Shown: in pieces, positions 32,046 through 40,587 of the stretch | Numbering within the stretch: the stretch's first letter is position 1 | Layout: the number at the start of each line of letters is the position of its first letter | Assembly: GCF_003122205.1 (NCBI RefSeq) | Contig: NZ_QEYE01000024.1 | Coordinates: forward strand, 1 to 42,500 | Length of the DNA: 42,500 nt | DNA from: Maritimibacter sp. 55A14 | Lineage (GTDB): Bacteria; Pseudomonadota; Alphaproteobacteria; Rhodobacterales; Rhodobacteraceae | Reading direction: 5' to 3' | Notes under the pieces: generated by a model | Told to the model about the DNA's origin: nothing | Seen by the model: only the letters and a program-made list of their open reading frames with translations | The model's database searches: none | Program-made: the position numbers and the translations under genes

Positions 32046-32909
32046 ATGCCACAGCAGCCCTATCGCCTGATCCTGCCCGAAAACCGCACCACCAGCGTGG
32101 TTTTCTCCTCACCCCATAGCGGGCGGGACTATCCGCTGGCCTTCCTGCGGAAGAGTTGCCTGGACGAACGGTCGATCCGGTCGTCGGAGGACGCCTTCGT
32201 GGATGTGCTTTTCGGCCGGGCCCCGGAAATGGGCGCGCCGCTTCTGGCTGCGACGGCGCCGCGTGCCTATCTGGACCTCAATCGTGGCGTCGACGAGCTT
32301 GACCCGGCGGTGATCGAGGATGTGCGCCCCGCCGCGCACAACCCGCGCGTCGCGTCGGGCCTGGGCGTGATCCCGCGGGTCGTCTCCAACGGCCGCCAGA
32401 TCTATCGCGGCAAGATCAGCCGGGCCGAGGCCGAACGGCGCATCGACCTCTATCACCGGCCCTACCACGCCTGTCTCCGCGCCCTGATGGACGAGAGCCT
32501 GGCGCTGCATGGCGAGGCAATCCTGATCGACTGCCATTCGATGCCGCGCGAGGCGTTGGACGGGGTCACGGCGCGCGGGGCGCAGCGCCCGGATGTCGTG
32601 CTGGGCGACCGGTTCGGGGCCTCCTGCGCAAGCTACCTGATCGAGCAGGTCGAAGCTTTCTTCCGCGAGGCGGGGCTGAATGTCAGCCGCAACGCACCCT
32701 TCGCCGGGGCCTATGTGGCGCAGAGCTATGGCCGACCCGCGCGGCGCCAGCATGTCATCCAGATCGAGATCGACCGTGCGCTCTACATGGACGAGCGCCA
32801 GGTGCGTCAAAACGCGAACTTCGAACCGTTCCGCGCGCTGATCTCCAATGTCGTGGCGCAGATCGCGGCGATGGGCCGGCAGCGCCAGGCGCCGCTGGCG
32901 GCGGAATAG
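32046..32909 (+). CDS. N-formylglutamate amidohydrolase family protein
   Basis: A 287-residue zinc hydrolase-like enzyme of the N-formylglutamate amidohydrolase family, which removes formate or a similar acyl group from an amino acid at the end of histidine degradation. Recognisable motifs are FSSPHSGRDYP (metal-binding His24), YLDLNRGVDELD (residues 75-86), IDCHSMP (His164) and QIEIDRALYMDE. The ATG at 32046 follows AAGGAAG; an upstream in-frame start at 31968 would run through the tRNA-Val promoter. No other hut genes are nearby, so the substrate may be another N-acylated amino acid. It stands alone between tRNA-Val and dinB. Confidence 0.87.
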   Translation: MPQQPYRLILPENRTTSVVFSSPHSGRDYPLAFLRKSCLDERSIRSSEDAFVDVLFGRAPEMGAPLLAATAPRAYLDLNRGVDELDPAVIEDVRPAAHNPRVASGLGVIPRVVSNGRQIYRGKISRAEAERRIDLYHRPYHACLRALMDESLALHGEAILIDCHSMPREALDGVTARGAQRPDVVLGDRFGASCASYLIEQVEAFFREAGLNVSRNAPFAGAYVAQSYGRPARRQHVIQIEIDRALYMDERQVRQNANFEPFRALISNVVAQIAAMGRQRQAPLAAE

Positions 32910-33056
32910 GGGCTATGTCCTTGCGTGGTGGGCGGGAACACATCCATGCATTGATGTTCCCGCCCAACAGGCGCCCCCTTCCGGATCGGTTGCGATCCGG
33001 TTCGTCCGGCGGGGCAAGCAATCTCGCAATATCAATTCAGGCGGCGACCGGCGTTC

Positions 33057-34310
33057 TCAGCGCAGCGCGCGCCCCTTGACGATTGCATCGGAGCCGAACC
33101 GCGCGCGGATCGCGTCGGTGGCGCGTTCGGCCCCGGCGCGGCGCGCGGCGCCGGGGTCGAGCAGGTCGCCCGACACGTCCGCGCGGGTCTCGGGGACCAG
33201 ATCGCTGATCCCCACGCCGATCAGCCGCCACGGCCCCGGATCGTGCAGCGCATCGTAGAGATCGCGCGCCGTGCGGTAGATGCGGTCGGCCATCTGGCTG
33301 GGCTCGCGCAGGCTCAGCCGCCGGGTCAGCAGCTTGTGATTGGCGCGCTTGAGCTTCAGCACCACGACGCGGCCCGCCAGCCGCCGCGCCTTGGCGCGGT
33401 CCGACACGTTTTCGGCCAGCCGCCAGAGATGGCCGTCGAGCAGATCCGCGTCTCCGGTATCCTCGGCGAAGGTGGTCTCGTTGGAGATGCTCTTGACCGG
33501 CGCGTTGGGCGACACCCGGCGTGCGTCCTGACCGCGCGCCAGGTGCCAGAGCCGCTCGCCCATCGAGCCGAAGGCGGCGTGCAGATCCTTGCGCTTCCAG
33601 CGCAGCAGGTCGGCGAAGCTGCGGATGCCGTGGCGGTCCAGCGCGGCCTGCCCCGCCGCGCCGACGCCCCAGATCATCCGCACCGGCTTGTCGCGCAGGA
33701 AGTCGGCCGTCTCGGCCCGCCCGATGACCGAGAAGCCGCGCGGCTTGTCGAGATCGGAGGCGATCTTGGCCAGGAACTTGTTGTGGCTGAGGCCGACCGA
33801 GCCCGACAGGCCCAGCTCCGCCTCCATCCGGCGCACCAGCCCGGCAAGCAGGACCGCGGGCGGCGCGCCGTGCAGCCGCTCGGTGCCGCCCAGATCCAGA
33901 AACGCCTCGTCCAGCGACAGCGGCTCGATGGCCGGCGTCAGATCCTCCATCATCGCACGGATGGCGCGGCTGACCTCGGCATAGACGGACATGCGCGGGC
34001 GGATCACCTCGGCTTCAGGGCAGAGCTGGAGCGCCTTGAACATCGGCATGGCCGACCGCACGCCCCTGATGCGGGCGATGTAGCAGGCGGTGGACACCAC
34101 GCCGCGCCGGCCGCCGCCGATGATCACCGGGCGGTCGGCGAGGTCGGGATTGTCGCGCTTCTCGACCGAGGCATAGAAAGCGTCGCAATCCATATGGGCG
34201 ATGGAGAGGCTGAAAAGTTCTGGATGCGAAAGCACCCGCGGGCTGCGGCAGGCGGGGCAGCGCGGTCCGGTCTCGAAACGGGTCAGGCAGTCGCGGCAGA
34301 GGGTGGGCAT
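33057..34310 (-). CDS. dinB: DNA polymerase IV with N-terminal zinc ribbon
   Basis: A 417-residue Y-family polymerase for error-prone translesion synthesis. Catalytic residues are visible in SIAHMDCDAFYASVE (Asp41) and LSLDEAFLDL (Asp134, Glu135). The steric-gate region is DCDAFYAS, thumb motifs include GVSH-like VGLSHNKFLAKIASD and the helix-hairpin-helix region MIWGVG. The first 25 residues form a CxxC-x9-CxxC ribbon (Cys5, Cys8, Cys18, Cys21), absent from E. coli DinB. The start at 34308-34310 gives the MPTLCRDC start; upstream in-frame sequence is low complexity. I see no LexA box close to the start, but I did not find a convincing promoter either. Confidence 0.93.
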   Translation of the reverse strand: MPTLCRDCLTRFETGPRCPACRSPRVLSHPELFSLSIAHMDCDAFYASVEKRDNPDLADRPVIIGGGRRGVVSTACYIARIRGVRSAMPMFKALQLCPEAEVIRPRMSVYAEVSRAIRAMMEDLTPAIEPLSLDEAFLDLGGTERLHGAPPAVLLAGLVRRMEAELGLSGSVGLSHNKFLAKIASDLDKPRGFSVIGRAETADFLRDKPVRMIWGVGAAGQAALDRHGIRSFADLLRWKRKDLHAAFGSMGERLWHLARGQDARRVSPNAPVKSISNETTFAEDTGDADLLDGHLWRLAENVSDRAKARRLAGRVVVLKLKRANHKLLTRRLSLREPSQMADRIYRTARDLYDALHDPGPWRLIGVGISDLVPETRADVSGDLLDPGAARRAGAERATDAIRARFGSDAIVKGRALR

Positions 34311-34455
34311 GGCGCGACTATAGCAGAGCGCCCCGGCCCGCGGCAGGCCCCGCGCGGCGCCCGCGCGCGAAAATACCGCCGGACCGGGTGGCCGTCTGGC
34401 CAAGGCTGCCTTCGCAGGCCATAGTGTGCGCGGATTTCAATCACCGGAGTATGTC

Positions 34456-35352
34456 ATGGACCCTCTCGATCTGATCGCCGACTTCATCGGCGGCAATGCG
34501 GTGGCGCTGTTCCTCGCGGCCTTCATCCTGATCGGTATCCTGTTGGGCGTGCGCATCGTGCCGCAGTCGCAGAAACACGTGGTCGAGCGGTTCGGGCGGC
34601 TGCGGTCGGTGCTGGGGCCGGGGATCAACTTCATCGTGCCCTATCTCGACCGGGTGGCGCACCGCATCTCGATCCTGGAGCGGCAATTGCCCAATGCCGA
34701 ACAGGACGCGATCACCACCGACAACGTGCTGGTGAAGGTGGAGACGAGCGTCTTCTACCGCATCATCGAGCCGGAAAAGACGGTTTACCGCATCCGGGAT
34801 GTGGACGGGGCCATCGCGACTACCGTGGCGGGGATCGTGCGATCGGAGATCGGCAAGCTGGAACTGGACGAGGTGCAATCGAATCGCACCCAGCTTATCG
34901 GGCTGATCCGCGAGAATGTCCGCGCCATGGTCGAGGATTGGGGAATAGAAGTAACGCGGGCCGAGATTCTTGATGTGAATCTCGACGAGGCGACGCGGGC
35001 CGCCATGCTTCAGCAGCTCAACGCCGAACGTGCGCGCCGCGCACAGGTGACCGAGGCCGAGGGCCGCAAGCGCGCGGTGGAACTCGCGGCCGATGCCGAT
35101 CTCTATGCCGCTGAACAGACCGCCAAGGCGCGGCGGATATCGGCGGATGCGGAAGCCTATGCGACGCACGTCGTGGCGCAGGCGATCAACGAGAACGGGC
35201 TGGAGGCCGCGCAATACCAGATCGCGCTCAAGCAGGTTGAGGCGCTGATCAAGGTTGGCGACGGGGACGGGAGGCAGACGATTCTGCTGCCGGCCCATGC
35301 GCTCGACGCCTTCGCCGACGCGTTCGGCATGCTGAAGGGACGGGGCGCATGA
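34456..35352 (+). CDS. SPFH-domain (stomatin/QmcA-like) membrane protein
   Basis: A 298-residue stomatin-like protein. An N-terminal membrane segment (about 19-36, VALFLAAFILIGILLG) is followed by the SPFH/band-7 domain starting VPQSQKHVVERFGRLRSVLGPG, and by a coiled coil rich in Ala, Glu and Arg (about 195-245). The C-terminus ends ILLPAHALDAFADAFGML. Such proteins form large oligomeric cages that organise membrane microdomains or proteases. The ATG at 34456 has CCGGAG upstream. It overlaps the NfeD-like gene by four bases; QmcA/YbbJ-type pairs are the known arrangement and suggest a complex. Confidence 0.92.
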   Translation: MDPLDLIADFIGGNAVALFLAAFILIGILLGVRIVPQSQKHVVERFGRLRSVLGPGINFIVPYLDRVAHRISILERQLPNAEQDAITTDNVLVKVETSVFYRIIEPEKTVYRIRDVDGAIATTVAGIVRSEIGKLELDEVQSNRTQLIGLIRENVRAMVEDWGIEVTRAEILDVNLDEATRAAMLQQLNAERARRAQVTEAEGRKRAVELAADADLYAAEQTAKARRISADAEAYATHVVAQAINENGLEAAQYQIALKQVEALIKVGDGDGRQTILLPAHALDAFADAFGMLKGRGA

Positions 35353-35636
35353 TCTGGCAGGAATGGTGGGTGTGGATCGTCGCGGGCCTGGGGCTTGCGA
35401 TGCTGGAACTGGCGGTGCCGGGCTACGTGTTCCTGGGCACGGCGGCGGGTTCGGTGGTTCTGGGGCTCGTGCTCTGGGGCGAGGTGCCGCCGGCGGAATG
35501 GCTGGGCGCGTCGCTGACCAATCACCTGCTCTTCCTGGCGGTCGTCTCGGTTGTCGTCTGGGTCGTGCTGCGCCGGGTCGTGGGTGTGCGCAAGGGTCAG
35601 GTGAAGATCTGGGACCGTGACATCAACGAGGATTGA
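35349..35636 (+). CDS. NfeD-like membrane protein (YbbJ type)
   Basis: A 95-residue partner of the SPFH protein. Two hydrophobic regions are visible (about 8-46 with IVAGLGLAMLELAVPGYVFLG, and 54-74 with LLFLAVVSVVVWVVLRRVV), followed by a short soluble tail. It lacks the C-terminal OB-fold of longer NfeD proteins, or has only a remnant (GQVKIWDRDINED). Its ATG overlaps the preceding stop, so it is translationally coupled. It converges on pyrF with 22 bp between. Confidence 0.87.
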   Translation: MIWQEWWVWIVAGLGLAMLELAVPGYVFLGTAAGSVVLGLVLWGEVPPAEWLGASLTNHLLFLAVVSVVVWVVLRRVVGVRKGQVKIWDRDINED

Positions 35637-35658
35637 GACGCGCCAAAAACCGAACCCG

Positions 35659-36354
35659 TCAGGGCAGTTCCGCCAGCACGGCGCGGGCGGCGGCGCGGGG
35701 ATCGGCGGCCTGCCAGACCGGACGGCCCACGACGATGTGATCCGCCCCCGCCGCAATGGCCGCGGCCGGGGTCGCGACCCGCTTCTGGTCGCCGCTCGCG
35801 GCACCCGCGGGGCGCACGCCCGGCGTGACGATCAGGCGGCCCGCGGCCTGCGGCAGTGCGCGGATCAGCGCGGCCTCCTGCGGCGAGGCGATAACCCCGT
35901 CGGCGCCGGCCTCGAAGGCGCGCGCGGCGCGCTCGGCCACCAGATCGGGAATGTCGCCCGCACGGATCAGCGCCGCATCCAGATCGGCCCGGTCCAGCGA
36001 GGTCAGCACGGTGACCGCGAGGATCTTCGTTTCGGCGCCCCCGCGCCCCTCAACCGCGGCACGCACCACATGCGGATCGCCATGCACCGTCAGGAAGTCG
36101 AGCCCGTAGCCCGCGAGCCCGCGCACCGCGGCCTCGATTGTGGCGGAGATGTCGAAGAGCTTGAGATCGAGGAAGATGCGCTTGCCCATCTCCTGTTTCA
36201 GCTCGTTGGCCAGCGCCAGTCCGCCGCCAGTCAGCATGCCCAAGCCGATCTTGTAGAAACCGACAGCGTCGCCCAGCTTTCCGGCGAGCTCCAGCCCTTC
36301 GAGCGCGTTGGGCACGTCGAGGGCGACGATCAGGCGGTCATCAGGGCTGGGCAT
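35659..36354 (-). CDS. pyrF: Orotidine 5'-phosphate decarboxylase
   Basis: A 231-residue class I OMP decarboxylase, the last step of UMP synthesis. The (beta/alpha)8 barrel begins RLIVALDVPN. The catalytic D-x-K-x-x-D motif is Asp63, Lys65, Asp68 in FLDLKLFDI. Phosphate and base contacts lie in FLTVHGDP, VTPGVRP and ADHIVVGRPVW. All hallmark residues are present and the length is normal. AGCGGAG lies before the ATG. A short hypothetical gene lies 74 bp upstream on the same strand and could be co-transcribed. Confidence 0.96.
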   Translation of the reverse strand: MPSPDDRLIVALDVPNALEGLELAGKLGDAVGFYKIGLGMLTGGGLALANELKQEMGKRIFLDLKLFDISATIEAAVRGLAGYGLDFLTVHGDPHVVRAAVEGRGGAETKILAVTVLTSLDRADLDAALIRAGDIPDLVAERAARAFEAGADGVIASPQEAALIRALPQAAGRLIVTPGVRPAGAASGDQKRVATPAAAIAAGADHIVVGRPVWQAADPRAAARAVLAELP

Positions 36355-36428
36355 CGGGCAGGCTCCGCTCTCCGCAAGGCTCTGCCGTCTCTAAACGCGG
36401 GGGATGGATTGGGCAAGCCGCCCGTCTG

Positions 36429-36707
36429 TCAGGCGGCCAGCGATTCGGCGTCTTCCGCGAAGACCAGGTCCTCGGCGCCGGTCATGATCTCCGGCATCCA
36501 GCGCATCTGCCGGCGGGCATGGGCGATCAGCGCCTCCCGCAGGACGCCCTGCGCGGTGCCCGGATCGAGTTCCGCCCTGCAGTGGAAATGCGCGGTCCCG
36601 GACTCGCGCGCGTCGCCGGTCTCGTAGCGGAACATCACACGCGCATTGAAGCAGGTCGCTTCCGGCTCGTAGGTGATATCCGCAACCTCGATACTTCTGA
36701 CCAGCAT
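36429..36707 (-). CDS. Small hypothetical protein upstream of pyrF
   Basis: A 92-residue protein beginning MLVRSIEVADITYEPEATCFNARVMF. The ATG at 36705-36707 was chosen for its ribosome-binding site AGAGGTGG. There is no signal peptide or membrane segment. The first half predicts beta-strands (two cysteines, Cys20 and one in AHFHCRAEL), and the second half a helix with two nearby methionines (RRQMRWMPEIM). I do not assign a family. It is divergent from clpB, so its promoter region overlaps the clpB heat-shock promoter region. Confidence 0.72.
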   Translation of the reverse strand: MLVRSIEVADITYEPEATCFNARVMFRYETGDARESGTAHFHCRAELDPGTAQGVLREALIAHARRQMRWMPEIMTGAEDLVFAEDAESLAA

Positions 36708-36800
36708 TGTCCACCTCTGTTCATGGTCCTTGTCCCATCCCTGCCTGCCAAGTTGGGCGGGATTAAGGAGCGGTTGGGGAATTTCCGGCACTCACGGGGA

Positions 36801-36830
36801 CTTGAACGGCGCGCGGGCCGCGACCATCTA
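36801..36830 (+). promoter_or_regulatory. Heat-shock (RpoH/sigma32-type) promoter of clpB
   Basis: CTTGAAC (36801-36807), 15 bp, then ACCATCT (36823-36829). This closely matches the E. coli sigma32 consensus CTTGAAA-N13-15-CCCATNT, and alphaproteobacterial RpoH sites are similar. It lies about 80 bp before the clpB ATG, consistent with heat-shock control. Confidence 0.75.
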
Positions 36831-36908
36831 GGTCCGGAGGCCCGATACAGCCTGTGCCGCGTAGCGGGCAGACTGGCCAGGGGCGCTTAACAGAGGAGAT
36901 ACAAGCCC

Positions 36909-39527
36909 ATGAACTTCGAGAAGTTCACGGAGCGGTCGCGTGGGTTCCTTCAGGCCGCACAAACCATCGCAATGCGGGAAAACCATCAGCGGGTCATGCC
37001 GGAGCATCTGCTCAAGGCCCTGATGGACGATGATCAGGGGCTCGCCAGTAACCTGATCGGCCGCGCGGGCGGCGACGCCAAGCTCGTCGCGGCGGCGGTC
37101 GAGGCCGCGATCGGCAAGCTGCCGAAAGTGACCGGCGGCGGCGATCAGCTTTACATCGACACCCAGACGGCGCGCGTGCTCGATGAGGCCGAAAAGGTCG
37201 CCACCAAGGCCGGCGACAGTTTCGTGCCGGTCGAACGCATCCTGACCGCGCTGGCGATGGTGCGCTCGGAGGCGAAGAAGGCCCTGGAGGCGGGCAATGT
37301 CAGTGCGCAGGGCCTGAACGAAGCGATCAACGATCTGCGCAAGGGGCGCACCGCCGATACAGCCTCGGCCGAGGAAGGCTATGAGGCGCTGAAGAAATAC
37401 GCGCGCGACCTGACCGAGGCCGCGGCGGAGGGCAAGATCGACCCGATCATCGGCCGCGATGAGGAGATTCGCCGCACCATGCAGGTGCTGAGCCGCCGGA
37501 CCAAGAACAACCCGGTGCTGATCGGCGATCCCGGCGTCGGCAAGACCGCCATTGCCGAGGGGCTGGCTCTGCGCATCGTCAATGGCGACGTGCCCGAGAG
37601 CATCCGCAACAAGAAGCTCATGGCGCTCGATATGGGGGCTCTGATTGCCGGTGCGAAATACCGCGGCGAGTTTGAGGAACGCCTCAAGGCGGTGCTGAGC
37701 GAAGTCACCGCCGCGGCAGGCGAGATCATCCTTTTCATCGACGAGATGCACACGCTGGTCGGCGCCGGCAAGACGGACGGCGCGATGGACGCCTCCAACC
37801 TGCTCAAGCCCGCCCTGGCGCGCGGCGAGTTGCACTGCGTTGGCGCCACGACGCTCGACGAATACCGCAAGCATGTGGAAAAGGATGCCGCGCTGGCGCG
37901 GCGGTTCCAGCCGGTCTTCATCGACGAACCGACGGTGGAGGACACGATTTCGATCCTGCGCGGAATCAAGGAGAAATACGAACTGCACCACGGCGTGCGC
38001 ATCGGCGACGCGGCGCTGGTGGCGGCGGCGCAATTGTCGAACCGCTACATCACCGACCGGTTCCTGCCCGACAAGGCCATCGACCTGGTTGACGAGGCAG
38101 CGAGCCGGCTTCGGATGGAAGTGGACAGCAAGCCCGAGGAGCTCGACACGCTGGACCGCGACATCCTGCAAAAGCAGATCGAGGCCGAGGCGCTGAAGAA
38201 GGAGAAGGACGACGCTTCCGCCGCGCGGCTGACCAAGCTGGAGGCCGAACTGGCCGAGTTGCAGGAGAGATCCGCCGAGATGACGGCGCAATGGCAGGCC
38301 GAACGCGACAAGCTCGCTTCGGCGCGCGATCTCAAGGAGCAACTCGACCGCGCCCGCGCCGAGCTCGACCAGGTAAAGCGCGAAGGCAACCTCGCCCGCG
38401 CGGGGGAGTTGAGCTACGGCATCATTCCGGGGCTGGAAAAGCAGCTCTCCGAGGCCGAGACCCAGGAGGAGGAGGGCGTCATGGTCGAGGAGGCCGTGGG
38501 CCCCGAGCAGATCGCCCATGTGGTCGAACGCTGGACCGGCGTGCCGACTTCCAAGATGCTCGAGGGCGAGCGCGACAAACTCCTGCGCATGGAGGACGAG
38601 CTGCGCCGCCGCGTGGTGGGGCAGGGCGCCGCGGTCAAGGCAGTGTCGAATGCCGTGCGCCGTGCCCGTGCGGGGCTTCAGGATCCGAACCGTCCGCTGG
38701 GCAGCTTCCTCTTCCTCGGCCCCACCGGCGTCGGCAAGACGGAACTGACCAAGACGCTGGCGGAGTTCCTCTTCGACGACGAGCATGCGATGGTCCGCAT
38801 CGACATGAGCGAGTTCATGGAGAAGCATTCGGTAGCCCGTCTCATTGGCGCGCCGCCGGGCTATGTCGGCTATGACGAGGGTGGCGTGCTGACCGAGGCC
38901 GTGCGCCGGCGTCCCTATCAGGTCGTGCTCTTCGACGAGGTGGAGAAGGCCCATCCGGATGTCTTCAACGTGCTCTTGCAGGTGCTCGACGACGGGGTGC
39001 TGACCGACGGGCAGGGCCATAAGGTCGATTTCAAGCAAACCCTGATCGTGCTGACATCGAACCTCGGCTCTCAGGCGCTCAGCCAGATGCCCGAAGGCGC
39101 CGACACGGCGGACGCCCGGCGCGACGTGATGGATGCGGTCCGGGCGCATTTCCGGCCGGAGTTCCTGAACCGGCTGGACGAGATGGTGATCTTCGACCGT
39201 CTGAGCCGTGAGGACATGGATGCCATCGTCACGATCCAGCTCGGCCAGCTCGAGAAGCGGCTGGTGAGCCGCGACATCCGGCTGGAGGTGGACGACGCGG
39301 CGCTGAAATGGCTGGCCGACGAAGGGTACGACCCGGTCTTCGGGGCGCGCCCGCTCAAGCGGGTGATCCAGAACGCGCTCCAGAATGCGCTGGCCGAGAT
39401 GATCCTGGCGGGCGAGGTGATGGACGGCCAGACCGTTCCTGTCAGTGCGGGCGCCGACGGGCTGATCGTGGGCGACCGGGTCGGCAGTTCTGACCGCCGC
39501 CCGCCGCAGGACGCCGTGGTTCACTAA
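36909..39527 (+). CDS. clpB: ATP-dependent disaggregase ClpB
   Basis: An 872-residue Hsp100 chaperone that extracts proteins from aggregates with DnaK. The N-domain (1-145) begins [21 protein letters not shown]1 has Walker A GDPGVGKT (206-213) and Walker [16 protein letters not shown]. The M-domain coiled coil (about 395-520) identifies ClpB rather than ClpA. NBD2 has GPTGVGKTE (604-612), the pore loop GYVGYDEGG and sensor TSNLGSQ. Length and all motifs are complete. A sigma32-like promoter is 80 bp upstream and a strong terminator follows 25 bp after the stop, so it is monocistronic. Confidence 0.98.
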   Translation: MNFEKFTERSRGFLQAAQTIAMRENHQRVMPEHLLKALMDDDQGLASNLIGRAGGDAKLVAAAVEAAIGKLPKVTGGGDQLYIDTQTARVLDEAEKVATKAGDSFVPVERILTALAMVRSEAKKALEAGNVSAQGLNEAINDLRKGRTADTASAEEGYEALKKYARDLTEAAAEGKIDPIIGRDEEIRRTMQVLSRRTKNNPVLIGDPGVGKTAIAEGLALRIVNGDVPESIRNKKLMALDMGALIAGAKYRGEFEERLKAVLSEVTAAAGEIILFIDEMHTLVGAGKTDGAMDASNLLKPALARGELHCVGATTLDEYRKHVEKDAALARRFQPVFIDEPTVEDTISILRGIKEKYELHHGVRIGDAALVAAAQLSNRYITDRFLPDKAIDLVDEAASRLRMEVDSKPEELDTLDRDILQKQIEAEALKKEKDDASAARLTKLEAELAELQERSAEMTAQWQAERDKLASARDLKEQLDRARAELDQVKREGNLARAGELSYGIIPGLEKQLSEAETQEEEGVMVEEAVGPEQIAHVVERWTGVPTSKMLEGERDKLLRMEDELRRRVVGQGAAVKAVSNAVRRARAGLQDPNRPLGSFLFLGPTGVGKTELTKTLAEFLFDDEHAMVRIDMSEFMEKHSVARLIGAPPGYVGYDEGGVLTEAVRRRPYQVVLFDEVEKAHPDVFNVLLQVLDDGVLTDGQGHKVDFKQTLIVLTSNLGSQALSQMPEGADTADARRDVMDAVRAHFRPEFLNRLDEMVIFDRLSREDMDAIVTIQLGQLEKRLVSRDIRLEVDDAALKWLADEGYDPVFGARPLKRVIQNALQNALAEMILAGEVMDGQTVPVSAGADGLIVGDRVGSSDRRPPQDAVVH

Positions 39528-39551
39528 GCCCGGCCTGAAACGGACGGAATG

Positions 39552-39585
39552 GACCCGCCCCCGGCGCATCGGGGGCGGGTCTTTT
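39552..39585 (+). terminator. Rho-independent terminator after clpB
   Basis: Stem GACCCGCCCCC with GGGGGCGGGTC, eight-base loop, followed by TTTT that runs into the stop codon of the converging dehydrogenase gene. Confidence 0.88.
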
Positions 39586-40331
39586 CATGACCGCAGGGCA
39601 GGCAGGCCGATGCCCGTTGCCTCGAACCCGCCATCGGCGGCGATGATCTGGCCGGTCACGTAGCTGGCGCGCTCCGAGCAGAGGAAGACGATAACCTCGG
39701 CCAGCTCGCGTTCGGAGCCGTAGCGGTTCAGCGGGATGGCGTCGTGATAGGCGTCGATGATCGCCTGGCTGTGCACCGCCATCGCCAGCTTGGTGCGCAC
39801 CGGGCCGGGGCAGACGCAATTGGCGCGGATGCCTATCTCCCCCAGTTCGGCGGCCTGCTGGCGCGTCAGGTGCATCACCGCCGCCTTGGAGGTGCCATAG
39901 GCCACCCGCAGTGTGCTGGCGCGCAGGCCGCTGATCGAGGCGATGTTGACGATCGCGCCATGCGCGGCCTCCAGCAGGGGCGTGACCGCCTGGCTGACCA
40001 GAAACACGCCATCGAGATTGGTTTCCATCACCCGCCGCCAGGTCGCGAAATCGGTCTCCCGCAGGGGTCCGAACTCGGCCACGCCGGCATTGTTGACCAG
40101 CGCCGAAAGCCCGCCGAAACGCGCAGCGATGCCGGTGGCCATCCTGTCCACCTGGTCGGGTTGCGAGACATCACAGAGGATCGGATGGGCGTTCTCCAAC
40201 CCCTCCGCGGCCGCCGCGAGCGCCGGCGCGTCGCGGTCGATCATGGCGACCTGCCAGCCCTCCTCGAGGAAGAGCTGTGCGGTCGCCAGGCCGATACCGC
40301 GGGCGGCGCCCGTCACCAATGCACTTTTCAT
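39585..40331 (-). CDS. Short-chain dehydrogenase/reductase
   Basis: A 248-residue classical SDR oxidoreductase using NAD(P)(H). The cofactor motif is TGAARGIG (7-14), with Asp32 after the second strand (IDRD) suggesting NAD(H) preference. NNAG is at 80-83, and the catalytic Ser132, Tyr145 and Lys149 lie in IASISG and YGTSK. The end, YVTGQIIAADGGFEATGIGLPALRS, is typical. GGGAGAAG before the start at 40329-40331 is a good ribosome-binding site. Substrate is unknown; it stands alone, divergent from the glutamate-synthase-like gene. Confidence 0.92.
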   Translation of the reverse strand: MKSALVTGAARGIGLATAQLFLEEGWQVAMIDRDAPALAAAAEGLENAHPILCDVSQPDQVDRMATGIAARFGGLSALVNNAGVAEFGPLRETDFATWRRVMETNLDGVFLVSQAVTPLLEAAHGAIVNIASISGLRASTLRVAYGTSKAAVMHLTRQQAAELGEIGIRANCVCPGPVRTKLAMAVHSQAIIDAYHDAIPLNRYGSERELAEVIVFLCSERASYVTGQIIAADGGFEATGIGLPALRS

Positions 40332-40587
40332 GGACTTCTCCCTTCAGACATCCGCCCGAAGGGTCGCAGGCCGAACCCGGCTGTCAAGGGCGCTGCATCG
40401 TGCCGCCCTTGGTCATGCAGGTGACTTCGCCGCCTGGGATAGGCTTGGCGTGAGTGCCGGTGCTCACGCAGGGTTCATCGGAACGGCGCGCACCAAGGGC
40501 CTTGCGCGGTTGCCCCGTGTCGCGTGAGGCCGCATTCTGTCCGCGCGGGTCCGCGTTTCCGGCCCGACGCGTCAGGAAAGGACCGGC

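Noticed and set aside
40384..40540. Possible small minus-strand gene ending in GGEVTCMTKGGTMQRP
   Set aside because: Only 27 codons from a plausible GTG, no ribosome-binding site and no recognisable family. It would also sit in the divergent promoter region.
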